64,000 nucleotides of DNA from Nilaparvata lugens (taxonomy: Eukaryota; Arthropoda; Insecta; Hemiptera; Delphacidae). Both the position numbers and the translations under genes were made by a program. Below are positions 23,549 through 35,382 of this stretch, piece after piece. The notes beneath the pieces were generated by a model, which ran no database searches, was not told where the DNA came from, and saw only the letters and a list, made by a program, of their open reading frames with translations. Each line of letters opens with the position of its first letter. Position 1 is the first letter of the stretch. The stretch spans positions 21,765,285-21,829,284 of the forward strand of contig NC_052510.1 of assembly GCF_014356525.2 (NCBI RefSeq), in the 5' to 3' direction.

Positions 23549-24246
23549 TGTGTCATAGATCTGCTCCATGGGGAGGACATGTGTCATAATCTTACTCCAT
23601 GGGGGGGACACGGAAATATATAATCTGAATCATAAGGCAATAAACTAAGATTATAATTGTTCAACCATGAGTACGGTTTCATTGTATAGTAGATCTTACC
23701 TTGTGTTGGCAAATATTGCAGCCTATTTTGCTCCGAGGAGGGGGGTGGATGTACAGTAAGAAGGGAATTAACAATTAAAATTGTTGGATTAAAGAAAATA
23801 ATTGGACAGTCACAGTAATTGAGGTTATGATTTAACGGTATGTAGTTGTAGGTTAGGTTGACCGGCCTTTGTTTAACTGGACTATCGGTATCATTTAATT
23901 CATCATATCTAAGTAGAATGACTGGTGTATGGACGGAATAGATTGGAAAAATTAATTTGCTCAATAGAGGGTTTGGCGGTCTACAAAAGTAGCCGAAGTA
24001 AGGGATCTGAATTTCTAACTTAACACTGTAGGTGGTTATATTATAGTGAGATGGAATTAAATCCAATTTGATGATAAAATGCAGTTCAATTCGAATCTGC
24101 TGAGTATGGATTAAGCTGTCACTAGGATCAGACAGAGATAGTAATTCAGGAGTTAACTTTTTCTCCAAATGATGACTAATATATTTAGAATCCAATAATT
24201 GTGCCATGGTTGGGAAAGATATTAGACCACATGAAACAACAGACAA
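23549..24246 (-). repeat. Probable 5' LTR of the gypsy-like element
   Basis: The 3' limit is fixed by the primer site (CA at 23550-23549). The 5' limit is only a guess: TGTTGTTTCATG near 24241 would give TG...CA ends and ~690 bp. The other LTR is not in the window, so the boundaries cannot be verified. Two 36-bp subrepeats containing catgtgtcata lie at about 23549-23615. Most of the segment is occupied by an unusually long ORF. Confidence 0.45.
23584..24207 (-). CDS. Open reading frame of unknown function inside the probable LTR
   Basis: An uninterrupted ORF of 207 codons starts from MAQLLDSKYISHH (24207). An in-frame upstream ATG at 24246 would give 220 aa. This is long for sequence of this AT content. 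The product would be rich in Ile/Leu/Tyr/Pro/Asn, with no signal peptide or membrane segment and no motif I recognise. It ends just before the LTR end/primer site. It may be a chance ORF in the LTR, an accessory gene, or an unrelated gene. Confidence 0.35.
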   Translation of the reverse strand: MAQLLDSKYISHHLEKKLTPELLSLSDPSDSLIHTQQIRIELHFIIKLDLIPSHYNITTYSVKLEIQIPYFGYFCRPPNPLLSKLIFPIYSVHTPVILLRYDELNDTDSPVKQRPVNLTYNYIPLNHNLNYCDCPIIFFNPTILIVNSLLTVHPPPSSEQNRLQYLPTQGKIYYTMKPYSWLNNYNLSLLPYDSDYIFPCPPHGVRL

Positions 24247-24318
24247 ATAGCAAATCCATGCAAACTAGGTCTCTGATAAGTACTATAGGTTGTATGGAGG
24301 CAAAATGCTGAACCAAAA

Positions 24319-26381
24319 TAGTAAATATTTCGAGTACCGAGTTTAATTCTTATGTTGTCTATATGATCTATTACCTCTCTTGCGACGTTGATCAGCTGAT
24401 AATGCAGGATTCACTTCACCTCGGTGTGTTAGGCTGGTGGAAGTCAATTTATTATTTGATTCTGCGGGATATTCCTAATAAAAAGATTTATTATTTGGTA
24501 AGAAAATCGACCATCATTTACCACCAGAAGAAATAATAGTCTTATAATAGATACTATACTCGATAATGTCTGACTATTGCAAAACAGGATGTGTCCTGCA
24601 CGATCAATATGTGTCAGTCAAGAAAGAACAAATTTGGAGGTGTAATGAAGTAAATCCAGTTTGATGTATGGTAATATGAACATATATTCTGAAAGATATA
24701 CTTTTTCAGAAGATATTGAATAAATTAATGAACAGATTATACAAATTATGATTTCCAATGGATACAGAATGAATATTGGCTAATGGCAGATTTGAATCTT
24801 CAAATTATAAATACTATGTAAAAATTTGGCACTCTTTGATTGAACAAAAAAAAAATGGATAATAACCCTCGGGAAGGGTCATAAACTGCACTAGTTAAAT
24901 AGGCCAAAATAAGTTAATACAAAATTATGATTCAGAAAATAGAATAAATGATATTAAAATTATTATCAGGGTGTGGTTTCGCCTAGGAAATAGACCTTTT
25001 GGCTAAGTACAGCGTGTATATTTAAATTTATTTGATACAATAAAAATCATTTATGAGAACTTTGTACCCTTAAAATTATAGTCATGACTTTTCTTAAATG
25101 GACGAATTTTTTCGCTGTGTAATTTTCGTAGATTTATGGGGATCCCCTTTTATATATTCGAATAACTAACATAGACTTTTGTTTCCGTTTCTTGTTTTCG
25201 AAGTACATTCAGCCGTAGAATATATCATCCCGGCTGGATCCTTCCGCGTGGCAAGAAATGTCGAACAGACCTCACTGATAAAATTTCAGGGTTTATTTAA
25301 ATGAAATTGAAAATTTTTGTATCACCAATTATTATAGGAACTTCAAAACAACTTATTAAAACAGAAAGACAAAGATTGAATTACATTAAACAGAAATTGA
25401 AGCTTTTTAACAATTAAGTACATGGACTAGGTCTGCATCCTACCGATGATTCTTGCAAAATGGCCTCGAGTCTCCCTCTTCTAATTTTCACTTGTTTCTT
25501 CTTTGAAATTAATCTCGCCAAATTTACATATTGATTCAGGATTGGTCAGATTCTGTGATGTAACCAATATGCTGAAAGGGTGGTGTCAATGTGTCCAACT
25601 TTAAAGCTTTTTAAATAGGGCGAAATTCTTGATTTTGGGTTGTTCCAAATTATCATCTATATAATTATAAGAATACACAAATTAATAGTAAAATTCATCT
25701 ATGATGATATGCATTTGTGAATTAGGTACTTCGAAAGATAGCTAATGATTATAGAACATAGACATGCTTTTATAACATAGAGTAGACATGATATAAGAAT
25801 ATATATGCTTATAATAATAACGAACATAATAATAAATAAATATCCTGTTTTTTTGTTTATGGTTTTTTATATGTCAGAATATCAACCCCAATCATCATAT
25901 ACTGGCAAAGCTAATCTGTCTTCATATTTCTAACAAGTATATTTTTATGATAGTTTGTTAAATTAATATTCAGGCTCTTTGGCATAGAAAAAAAGTATAA
26001 AAATGAAAAAAAGTTAATATTATATAATTTTTATGATCGATTATTAGTCGAACTGCCTTCTCAATTTGCTACTTGTTAACAAGGTTAGCTTTGGTCTGTT
26101 TTGGGGTTATGTTTTTTTTCAAATCTAACCTTCAATATAATTTTACTGATCCAATCCATAAATACAAAACATACATGGTTTTTTCTGTGACAAAATTTGC
26201 CAGGCAATAATTACTGATTTATTTATTTCATACTTTGTAGGTTAGATAACAGTCATCTATCTACCTCAGATAAGATTGTAGTGCTTTTCGGTGATAGAAG
26301 TTATTTTGTTCTCATAATGGCCTATGAATAAATCTATTATATAGTTTGAGGGCTGTACAATCTTTGGTACATCACATCGTA
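24319..26381. repeat. 1.6-kb interspersed repeat, copy B, with a ~480-bp extra segment
   Basis: A direct repeat of 1149-2750. The extra segment at 25437-25917 (starting gcatcctaccgatgattctt) has no counterpart in copy A. It could be an insertion in copy B or a deletion in copy A. No terminal structure was seen. Copy B begins ~70 bp beyond the presumed gypsy LTR. Confidence 0.8.
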
Positions 26382-27125
26382 TATCGCGAAAACTGCACAA
26401 ACAATTTCGATGAAATTTTAAACATACATTATGATTTATGGAGGGTATTTTTAAAACTTCAGAAGTGTGGAATCTATTCGCAAAGAATAAGGAAATTTGG
26501 CCAAAATTTAACTTGGGCGAAAGAAAGTGGTTATTTATTAGAACGGCCAAATAGCTGTTGCTGATTTTCCTAATGTAAAAATATCTTCCATAGAAGTAAG
26601 GCGCTATTCCTATGAATCAATTATTCCCAAACATTGATTGTTCATTCTGAAAATATTAGATGCATAACAGTTCGTTGACTGTCAGTATTCCTCATTAATA
26701 GCATCAATGCTCCCAATTCAAACAATGTTGACACAAAGATATGAATCTTATTATAATTTGGTTACTTTAGATCATATGAAGATAATGATGTTGATGATCA
26801 ATACTGTTCCAATTTCAATCATGTTTGATGTTTTTGCTTTTGATGCCAGCTGTTATTATTATGTGAAATAAGCTCTCATTGAATGGAGTCATGATCATTG
26901 AAGTCAATATTAAACTAAGAAAGCAATTTCTGTTTGAATATGTGTGTTTGTGGATATGTATGTACTGTATGTCGGAAGGATCTTGAAGAAGGCTCTAACG
27001 ATTTTTTTTAAATCAGGAATATAGTGGGTTTGCGACAAGAAACATTATTTTGGAACAGGTCTCAAATCTGGGAAGATACGCCGAAGTTCCTTGAGAAAGG
27101 ATTATTGGTCTCTCAAGTAGCAGCT
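26382..27125. other. No gene seen
   Basis: AT-rich left flank of the Maverick-like element. An ORF at 26266-26550 is short and unsupported. Confidence 0.5.
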
Positions 27126-27131
27126 GATCAG

Positions 27132-27612
27132 AGTAGGGGTAAAGTGAGACTTCTGTCTCAAAGCTGGCTCAAAGCTGGAGAAAAGCTGCCCCCAAATCTG
27201 CCCAAAGATGATTCTTGGTCCTAACCTTGCCCAACCCAATGTAATCTGATCTAACCTAACCTAGCCATACCCCTAATCTCACAATAAACCTCAAATGAAG
27301 ATTTCCCACTTTTTTGGAAAAAAAACTAGATCCAGCTTTTTTTTATTTCTTGAATAACTAAGAAAACCGTTAATTTTACAAAAAAATTACAAGAATAACT
27401 TTTTCCAGTAAATCTAATTACAAATCCATTGAAACCCCATTTGTCGATATTGAACAAAAAAATAAGGATCTCATGGGAAAACTAGATCCAGCTTTTTTCA
27501 ATTTCTTTAATAACTAAGAAACCATTAATTTACAAAAAATTTACAAGAATAACTTTCCCAGTGAATCTAATAACGAATCCATTGACACCCCATTTGTCAA
27601 GATTGAACAGAA
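27132..27612 (+). repeat. Left TIR of mini-element 1
   Basis: Contains AGCTGGCTC-type short repeats next to the tip, then a taacctaacc patch, then two ~155-bp subrepeats starting near 27325 and 27478. It is the inverted counterpart of 29158-29799. Confidence 0.85.
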
Positions 27613-27681
27613 AATATTGATACATTTGTAGATAATATTTTGATTTGAATATTGTCTAGTTTTCGTTATTTTATAGAAGAT

Positions 27682-28916
27682 TTATAATACTCTTTTTACT
27701 GTTCCACTCAGTGGTGTATATTCAAACTCATTATCATAGAGGATTAAACAGTAGGCACTGGTTTTTTCTGAGTAATTATTTGTTGTTCCTAATGTCAACT
27801 TTATGTCTATTGCACCAGATTTCAATAGTTCATTTTGCTTACTACAGTCTATAACAACCAATGGTGCATATTCATCGAATGTTTTATAATCAATTGATGT
27901 ACTGCTGTTATAAGGATAGTATTCATTTTGGAATTCAGAGAACATGTGATACAATAAATGTTTATTACCAACAATATTTTCATAGGGGAATGATTGAGCA
28001 TTTAAATAGAGATTACCATTGTTTAGATTACAGAAATCGAAATGTGACCTGTGAGCAGTTATAACATTTTTCCTATTCTTTTGTAATCCAAAAATAATGA
28101 ATCTAGGTTTCAATATGTTTGAAGTTGTCTTAACTGTCCATTGAAGATTAGTAGTTTCAGGTAATTGTGGGAATTCATGCAATTCCCATGACCTGAATGG
28201 AATGGTAATTGGTATATCACTATGTGTTAAACTCAGCAGATCAAGACGAACAGTGTCAGAAGCGTGTATGTAGGGTACTTTCCATTGTAGTTTTGTAATA
28301 TCAATTTTGACCGATTTTGCTGTCTCTGATTCAATACAATTAAGTCTGATGATGATCTTAATAGAACAATTTCCTGACAAACATTTAATAGAACTTTTCT
28401 ATAGTCTTCCATTACACCTAACCACATATCCAAAGGAATGCAAAAGCAGAATTTATCTAAACTTTTCCATCCAGTCAACTTCCATCCTGCATTCTCCATA
28501 ATTTTTTCATTGAGTTTTGATTGACGTAGATATTTTTTCATGGTTGTTGTCAATCCTACATTACGTGTGCGATCAACTTCAACCCCTCCCAATTCATATC
28601 TGATTTCATCAAATAGGTATGCAACTCCATTATTGATAAGTGAAAAGTCCTTGGTTTCAACATCATTCTTATCTTTCACTTTGATTTCGCCTTCAATTAT
28701 GAGAAAACATCTACTTGGAAGTGTATAAATATCTTCATGTTTTAAACTAATTCGAATTTCATCATTATAATTAAATGTCTGTTGAATATATGGTGTGTGA
28801 GTGATATACTCATATTTGGTAATACTCTCATCAAGATGTACACTCTGATCAACAAGTAATATATCCGACTTGACTTCTTTCTTATACATTTTTATTATAT
28901 ATTTTTTTCTTCTCAC
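27682..28916 (-). pseudogene. Double-jelly-roll capsid-like gene, one frameshift
   Basis: Minus strand, about 400 codons. The first ORF (28916-28233) begins most plausibly at MYKKEVKSDILL (28889), because the same point starts the alignment with the second copy. The second ORF (28380-27682) continues in another frame. The two overlap near 28330, where a small deletion relative to the other copy (59820-59860) causes the shift. Motifs such as FRSWELHEFP, KPRFIIFGLQ and LYLNAQSFPYE, plus the beta-rich composition, match the double jelly-roll-like proteins common in arthropod genomes. These resemble major capsid proteins of Polinton/adintovirus-like agents. Fold assignment is from recognition and needs a structure or profile search. 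Confidence 0.65.
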
Positions 28917-29157
28917 TACAACCTGAGGTGAGTTTTCAAGTAGTTCAAACTTAGTTGGTTAAAGACAGAGGGTCAAGATGCCCAACCCCCCCCCCCCTGT
29001 GGCGGGGGGGGTTTAGTGCTGAGGTTTAAGAAAGGGTCTCAGTCTCAACATAGAAATGCTTGTTGCTCAGTTTCAGAGTTAGGATCCCTTGACAAATAAT
29101 GGATTTACTGAAAAAAATTATTCTTAGTTATTCAAGAAATTGGATCTACTTTTTCCA

Positions 29158-29799
29158 TATTTTCTGTTCAATCTTGACAAATGGGGTGTCAATGAATTTG
29201 TTATTAGATTTACCTGAAAAAGTTATTCTTGTAAATTTTTTGTAAAATTAATGGTTTCTTAGTTATTAAAGAAATTGAAAAAAGCTGTATCTAGTTTTCC
29301 CATGAGATCCTTATTTTTTTGTTCAATCTTGACAAATGGGGTGTCAATGGATTTGTAATTAGATTTACTAGAAAAAGTTATTCTTGTAGATTTTTTGTAA
29401 AATTAACGGTTTCTTAGTTATTCAAGAAATTGAAAAAAGCTGGATCTAGTTTTCCCATGAGATCCTTATTTTTTGTTCAATCTTGACAAATGGAGTGTCA
29501 ATGGATTCGTTATTAGATTTACTGGAAAAAGTTATTCTTGTATTTTTTTTGTAAAATCAACGGTTTCTTAGTTATTCAAGAAATAAAAAAAAGCTGGATC
29601 TAGTTTTTTTTCCAAAAAAGTGGGAAATCTTCATTCGAGGTTTATTGTGAGATTAGGGGTATGGCTGGGTTAGGTTAGATCAGATTACATTGGGTTGGGC
29701 AAGGTTAGGACCAAGAATCAGCTTTGGGGCAGATTTGGGGGCAGCTTTTCTCCAGCTTTGAGCCAGCTTTGAGACAGAAGTCTCACTTTACCCCCTACT
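29158..29799 (-). repeat. Right TIR of mini-element 1
   Basis: Inverted counterpart of the left TIR, but with an additional ~155-bp subrepeat (junctions near 29289, 29440 and 29595). The number of subrepeats therefore differs between arms. Confidence 0.85.
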
Positions 29800-29881
29800 G
29801 ATCAGAAACAAGTTTTTCATAGTCTGTTGAAAAACGTAAGAGAGTGTGAGCAAAAGAAAAAGATTATAATCTTTTATAATT

Positions 29882-30602
29882 TACTAGCAGGTAACCCGTG
29901 CTTCGCAAGGGTCTATTTTAAAACTTTTCAAACTGAAAATTTGACGTAAACTCGACTTGAATTCGAAATTTGAAAATAGGCCTATAACCATCCTCGGTTA
30001 ATGAAGAATCTTTATGCAAAATTTCAAATCTATCAGTCCAGTAGGTGAGACGTGATGATGCGTCAAACATAATTTTCCTACATCATTTCCCTTACGTTAA
30101 TGAGCCAGCTCTTTCCATTATTCTAGTATAGATGATGGATAGATAGATGATTTATCAGTATCTTTGAATGAGGATAACTTTTGAACGGTTTGAGAAATCG
30201 GTGTGGAGTTTACCAATCATTTTCTCTTGTATTTCTGTATCGGAATCAAGTATTTCGATACAACCTTCCAATTTGAAAAAAATTAAGTTGAATTCAAAAT
30301 GGCGGAACAATATTTTGATGCTACAGAGAATCAGTTATTCTTATTTGAATAGTATCCCCAATCAAACCTATCATCTAATGTCCCCAAGAAATGTTCTGCT
30401 GTTTCTATACAACAACTGGAAGCATGCCAAATTGACGTAATAAAATCTTGAAGCACTGAAAATAGGCTTATAAACATCCTTGGTTAATTAAGAATCTATA
30501 TGCAAAATTTCGAATTAATCAGTTGAGTAGTTCAGACGTGATGATGCGTCAAACATAATTTACTATTCCTTACGTGTATAAGCCAGTTCTTTCCTTCATT
30601 AG
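29882..30602. repeat. Interspersed repeat with two ~120-bp direct units
   Basis: Starts with ctagcaggtaacccgtgctt. The block from gaatcttt/atatgcaaaattt through gacgtgatgatgcgtcaaac to ccttacgt occurs at about 30006-30120 and again at 30489-30602, spaced 483 bp. A related end in the opposite orientation lies at about 34826-34862 (agcaaagcacaggtgccctg), and a gcaccgagcttcgctc variant at 49369. The family is unidentified. Confidence 0.6.
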
Positions 30603-31026
30603 GCCTAGGCCAGTATTATAGATAAGTGAAGAAGATACAATACTTGAAAACCTCACATAATCATAGCCTACTGATTTTTTCAATACATCAATAAATTTTA
30701 GTATCGATTAGATCTTCCTCAATTTGAATCAGGCAGCCTTTTGTTTCCCCAATTCCAAACAAAATAACTAAAATATTCGTTTCACTCACAATTTGTGTCT
30801 GATAGTTTATAACTGAAGAATATATATTATTACTTATTTTATTGAGATCTATTCAATGATACAGCATGAAGCTTATGTTAATTTCATTTTTACTGGTGGG
30901 AAAAATTTTACATTGAAAAAAAAATATTTGATAAAATCCAAGTTCAATTGAAATGAAAACAAATTCCTTCAAAAAGTAATTTATAATAATATGTTTCAAG
31001 GGGAAGAGTTGAGAAAAAAAATTGAA

Positions 31027-31098
31027 ACTTCTTCGGGACTTGAACCGGGTATCTTTCACTTTTTAGGCCGAGCGCTCTACCATTACGCTATGACTGCT
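31027..31098 (-). repeat. tRNA-derived sequence (SINE head or tRNA pseudogene)
   Basis: The minus strand has an A-box-like TAGCGTAATGGTAGAGCG and a B-box GGTTCAAGTCCC at tRNA spacing. The T-arm stem lacks one G and the acceptor stem does not pair. It is therefore a pol-III-promoter-bearing relic rather than a functional tRNA. Confidence 0.55.
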
Positions 31099-31212
31099 GT
31101 TGGAGTGGATCGTCTTGTTACAACTTATCTTCCATCACATTATCCTTTACAATACACGAACAGTTTGTGTCATCCCGTAGCCTACCTACCTATCTTTTCA
31201 GTGATAGAATGA

Positions 31213-32440
31213 AAATAAATGTGGCATATTTCATTTAAAAAAAGATTCAATTCGTTTCTGTCTGATAATTCATAACGATATCCATTAATTTTTGCATCTA
31301 TTTATGAAGTGATACAAATAAATTGCAGAAAATGCCGGCAATATTCAAATATGCTGTTAAATTTTGGACTGTGATTCGATTCGCCCCAAAAATAGCTAGA
31401 AAATGATTATTTATAGCCCTTTGTTCAAAATAATCTGACATGTATTATTTGGAATGTTTGTTCAAAAAGCTGAATAATATAGCTCTTCAATTGGGTTTAA
31501 CAAATTTTTGTTTCTGATACACGGATTTCAGTAGGCTACATACAGTACCATAGCCTACCTAACCTTCATCATACTTGAAATACATCTCTTATGTTAAGAA
31601 AAAGTTTTCAATATTTCACCGATTTAGGAATTTGTCAGCGGAACAATATTGTATGTTGGCTATATTATTGTATTGATTTCATTTAGAATCAAAACTCTTA
31701 AATAATTTTATAACATAATAATTTAACTCGGCGGCAGTACCGTAGTGTTGTATAGTAGATGATTTCCAGTGTTTAATATCATATTTAAAAATGACAAAAA
31801 CAGCTTTTCGAAAATTTAAAAGATTGAGAATGAATAAAATGTTGTTATTCGAAGCTTAACAACTCACAATAATATAATATCATCACAGTCGCTATAATAA
31901 GCTGCCAGCATTTGTATCAAAGCTCCGGTATCGAAACATGAGCTTCCTGTAAACACATATTGCAACACATTGTTACCAGTGTATCAATTTCTCTATGAGC
32001 TTCCTTTATACAAACACATCTACAACAATGTAGATAATGCCGTATGATGTTCCATGAATCAAATTTAAACATTAATTCTGAAAAATTTAGAAAGAAAATT
32101 AATATTTCGGCTTCGAGGTGCACAATTGATATTTTTAGAATTTATGTTCAAAATTTGGAGATCTAAATCATTCCCGTTTTTCCGGTATGCAATCCACAAG
32201 TTGACATGTTTTGATGTGAGCAAACGAACACACGAACAAACACAACCCTACTCTCTCTTATCATATAGATAAGTTATTCATAAGCTATTTACATATTCGA
32301 TTACTTCCTTGATATCAATTTCGTTATATTCTGATAGGAATTTTGTTACCAATTCGAATCTTAATCTTTCTTGATTCAAAATTAATACTTACTTAATGAT
32401 AATTGTTTTCAGTGTTTGTGTTTTGTTTCAGTGTGGAAAT
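31213..32440. other. No gene seen
   Basis: AT-rich. A ~58-bp imperfect tandem repeat (gagcttcct...acacat) lies at 31939-32030. No coding support. Confidence 0.4.
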
Positions 32441-32577
32441 TAGTGAAGAATTTGAAAGTCGCACATAACCTTTATTTGGACAGTCTATTTATGAAATTGG
32501 GAACAAAAGAAGTTTTGGACTGTAGTCTGTTTCTTTGTCCTCAAGTTGATTGTAAATGATAAATAAATAAATAAAAG
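32441..32577 (+). repeat. Possible LINE 3' end with (AAAT)n tail
   Basis: The plus strand ends in gataaataaataaataaaag, like the LINE end at 59027-59476. It has no coding part, so support is weak. Confidence 0.35.
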
Positions 32578-32692
32578 CTGTAGTTGAGTTACTAAATTTG
32601 GCGACCATATTTTAAAACATTGCAGTATTCATGGAACATCTGGAAGAATAGCTTCAGAAAGTGACTGGATGATATCAAAAGAAATTTAAAAA

Positions 32693-33355
32693 TCTGGTCT
32701 GGTGCACTCACACAACTTTCCTTGCCGTTATGAAAATTAATCACCTGACGCTAGTGTACACGCGCATCTCAAGTCTACTATTCAAAGATTTGAGCCAGCT
32801 GGTGACATGACAATAACGCTGGAGACATACGAGGTCTGCTATCTCTTCATAGTGAATCATTTGATAGAATCAACAGTTGCCAAGAGTTTGCAATTGGATA
32901 ATCTCATTTTCTCGAATTTCGAGCTTATTTTCAATTTTAGGTGGAAATGTTACTGAACATTAATTGTAGAGATTTTCATACTCAATCTTCAACACTCAAT
33001 TTTTTTTGTTTAAATTGTGCCTGAAGCCTGATAATTGAGAATCTAAAATCAAACTTTGCATAGATCGGGCAGAGCTCCTGGAATTTTTACAGATATGAGA
33101 CTAGTGGCAGTTGATAGAGCTCATTAATGACTATTTCAGGTATGAATTTGATCAAAATCGTTGGAGCCGTTTTCGAGAAAATCGCGAAAAACCCTGTTTT
33201 TGACAACATATACACCATTTTAGCTGCCATCTTGAATCACATTTGATCGAAATTGATTGTGTTGGATCCTTATAGTGAAGAACCTTAAGTTCCAAATTTC
33301 AAGTCATTCTGTTAATTGGGAGATGAGATATCGTGTACACAGACGCACATACACT

Positions 33356-33444
<89 letters not shown>

Positions 33445-33510
33445 CACACACACACACACACACCACACACACACACACACACACACCACACCACACACAC
33501 ACCACACACA

Positions 33511-33573
<63 letters not shown>

Positions 33574-33706
33574 GACCAATGCCCAAAAACCTCTTTTTTG
33601 GACTCAGGGGACCTTGAAACGTATAGAAGTTTGAAAATTGGGGTACCTTTATTTTTTTCGGAAAGCAATACTTTCCTTACCCATGGTAATAGGTAAAATA
33701 AAAACG
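32693..33706 (+). repeat. 1-kb interspersed repeat with a CA microsatellite, copy 1
   Basis: A direct, collinear match with 62044-62917. It starts tctggt(c/g)tgg(t/c)gcactcac and ends with an inverted-repeat hairpin around ccttacc(c/t)atggtaataggtaa. The central CA tract is at 33355-33570. A third, short 5' fragment is at 61288-61330. No ORF. The superfamily is unassigned. Confidence 0.75.
33355..33570. repeat. (CA)n microsatellite
   Basis: About 215 bp of nearly pure AC dinucleotides with scattered CAC interruptions after 33443. It is part of the surrounding repeat family; the other copy has only ~83 bp. Six-frame ORFs here are artefacts of the repeat. Confidence 0.97.
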
Positions 33707-34929
33707 CTCTCTCCAAACATATGGTAGTTGAATGTATTGTTCATTGTGAGGTGATAGAAATACGACTAATCGCTTCAGATTCTGTTGTATTGGTTACACT
33801 TTTGCTCAATGTTTGTACGCAGCCATGGCCTTGAGAGAGCTAGTTGCACTGTCTGTTCATTAATAATCCGGACTAAATACCACGAGAACCAATAAGAGAA
33901 GCCTTCTATTGAAAATAATTCTCATTTTCTCATTATGAGATTCAATCCTGATTGAAATTGGACAGGCTTTTGTGCTACTGGGCCTGATATTTTTATGTTT
34001 CAAAATCAGCCAAAAACTGAATAAAAAAAATATTCCATCAGCTGCTCCTATTTCTTTCCATGATGTCATTACATAACACGAGACAAACCTATTTATATTG
34101 ATAGATCACAAATAAATACTAAAGTTGTCAATATTATTTAGAAAGAAATTAAATTGAGTTACATGTTAGTTTTCATCCAAATTTCCATCCCAAAGCTTTT
34201 GGTTTCAAGCTGAGATCAAAAAAGAAATCATATAATGGTAGTCAATCAAAGTGATTGAATAAACTCTATTCAGATTTATGCAAATTCACTTTATTATTTA
34301 TGATAGTAAAGTTCAGAACATGAGAGATCGGCCTCAATAAATGTTATACTAACTATCATGAATGGACTCATGAAGGAAAGAATCAGTGGATTGGCTGATT
34401 TTACACTTTTGGATAAGTGAAACGAAAAGTAAGCGACAGGCTATGCCAAAAATTCCAGAATAAGCAAGAGATCCATGGATACCAGAGTCATCAAATTCCG
34501 AATCAACTTAATATTGAATTTAATCTTCAATTGCATCAAGCAAAAACAAAAATAACATGATCACTGCTAATTTGATAACTGTCAACGGGAAATATTAATT
34601 GCCAATGAATAAAGTCGAGGTCGACTCTTATGCCCCGCCCAATATTCTACAAAATTCGCTGCAATTAGACTACTATTCTACAGAGCACTTCCAACACATC
34701 AATTAATTATTCGAATGATTTGACTCAATAATTTTCATGCCAAGTTGTGGCAAAATCTCGAAAACGATTATAATTATTTTGGTAGAATTTAGATTATAAT
34801 TGTTTCACAAAAATATTATTATCTTTCAATTCCCGTAGCAAAGCACAGGTGCCCTGCTAGTAACTCTATATAATTCCTTCATTGAGCCCATCATAGCTTT
34901 GAAGAGCTGGAATGTTTTATTACTTTATA
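33707..34929. other. No gene seen
   Basis: AT-rich. The end of the region contains a cgtagcaaagcacaggtgcc motif that is the inverse of the repeat at 29882. Confidence 0.4.
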
Positions 34930-34937
34930 TTATATCA

Positions 34938-35105
34938 TCATGATGATGATGATGATGAAGAAGAAGAAACCTCATTACATTAATCTTCATCATCTATTCC
35001 TTTATCCATTCACAATTGCGAAAATGAATGTAATGAGGGAATGTGACAAAACTGAACATAAGAACTTCTATTCCCTCATTACATTCATCTTCATCATCTA
35101 TTCAC
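34938..35105. repeat. (ATG)n/(AAG)n microsatellite and 100-bp direct repeat
   Basis: Seven ATG-type units followed by AAG units at 34938-34968. The block cctcattacatt(a/c)atcttc occurs at 34971 and again at 35071. Confidence 0.8.
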
Positions 35106-35382
35106 CTCTCACCATCAAACTTCAGGGGTCATCATTTGAAATTCAATCTATATATATGAGAGTTGTTTTTGGACAGTACATACCGGCAATTCTCAAGGAA
35201 ATATTAAATTTTAAAGGATAATTCCTTGATTTCTTCCTTCAACATTTTCTAAACGGCCCATTAACTCCCAAGCGGAGCTCGGTTCCCCGATATTAGTTAC
35301 TGTAGTATGAACATTTCAATTACAATAAGGAGATTGAAAGAAGAAGAATATACATGTTAAAAGACAAACTTCTAATCAATAG

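Larger units (their letters stand above)
27132..29799. mobile_element. Maverick/Polinton-like mini-element 1
   Basis: A 2668-bp unit. The tips are AGTAGGGGTAAAGTGAG and, from the right, AGTAGGGGGTAAAGTGAG. Both flanks are GATCAG (27126-27131 and 29800-29805), a perfect 6-bp target duplication. A 5'-AG tip, 6-bp duplication and long TIR are the defining termini of Mavericks/Polintons, normally 15-20 kb. The TIRs (about 27132-27612 and 29158-29799) contain 2 and 3 copies of a ~155-bp subrepeat. Inside lies only a capsid-like gene on the minus strand. Polymerase B, integrase, protease and ATPase are absent, so it is non-autonomous. Confidence 0.75.

Noticed and set aside
32693..33706. Helitron assignment for the CA-repeat family
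   Set aside because: A TC start and a 3' hairpin exist in copy 2, but no CTRR end or A/T insertion site could be confirmed.
33257..33716. Several ORFs of 75-134 aa on both strands
   Set aside because: They are translations of the CA microsatellite (Thr-His and Cys-Val runs).
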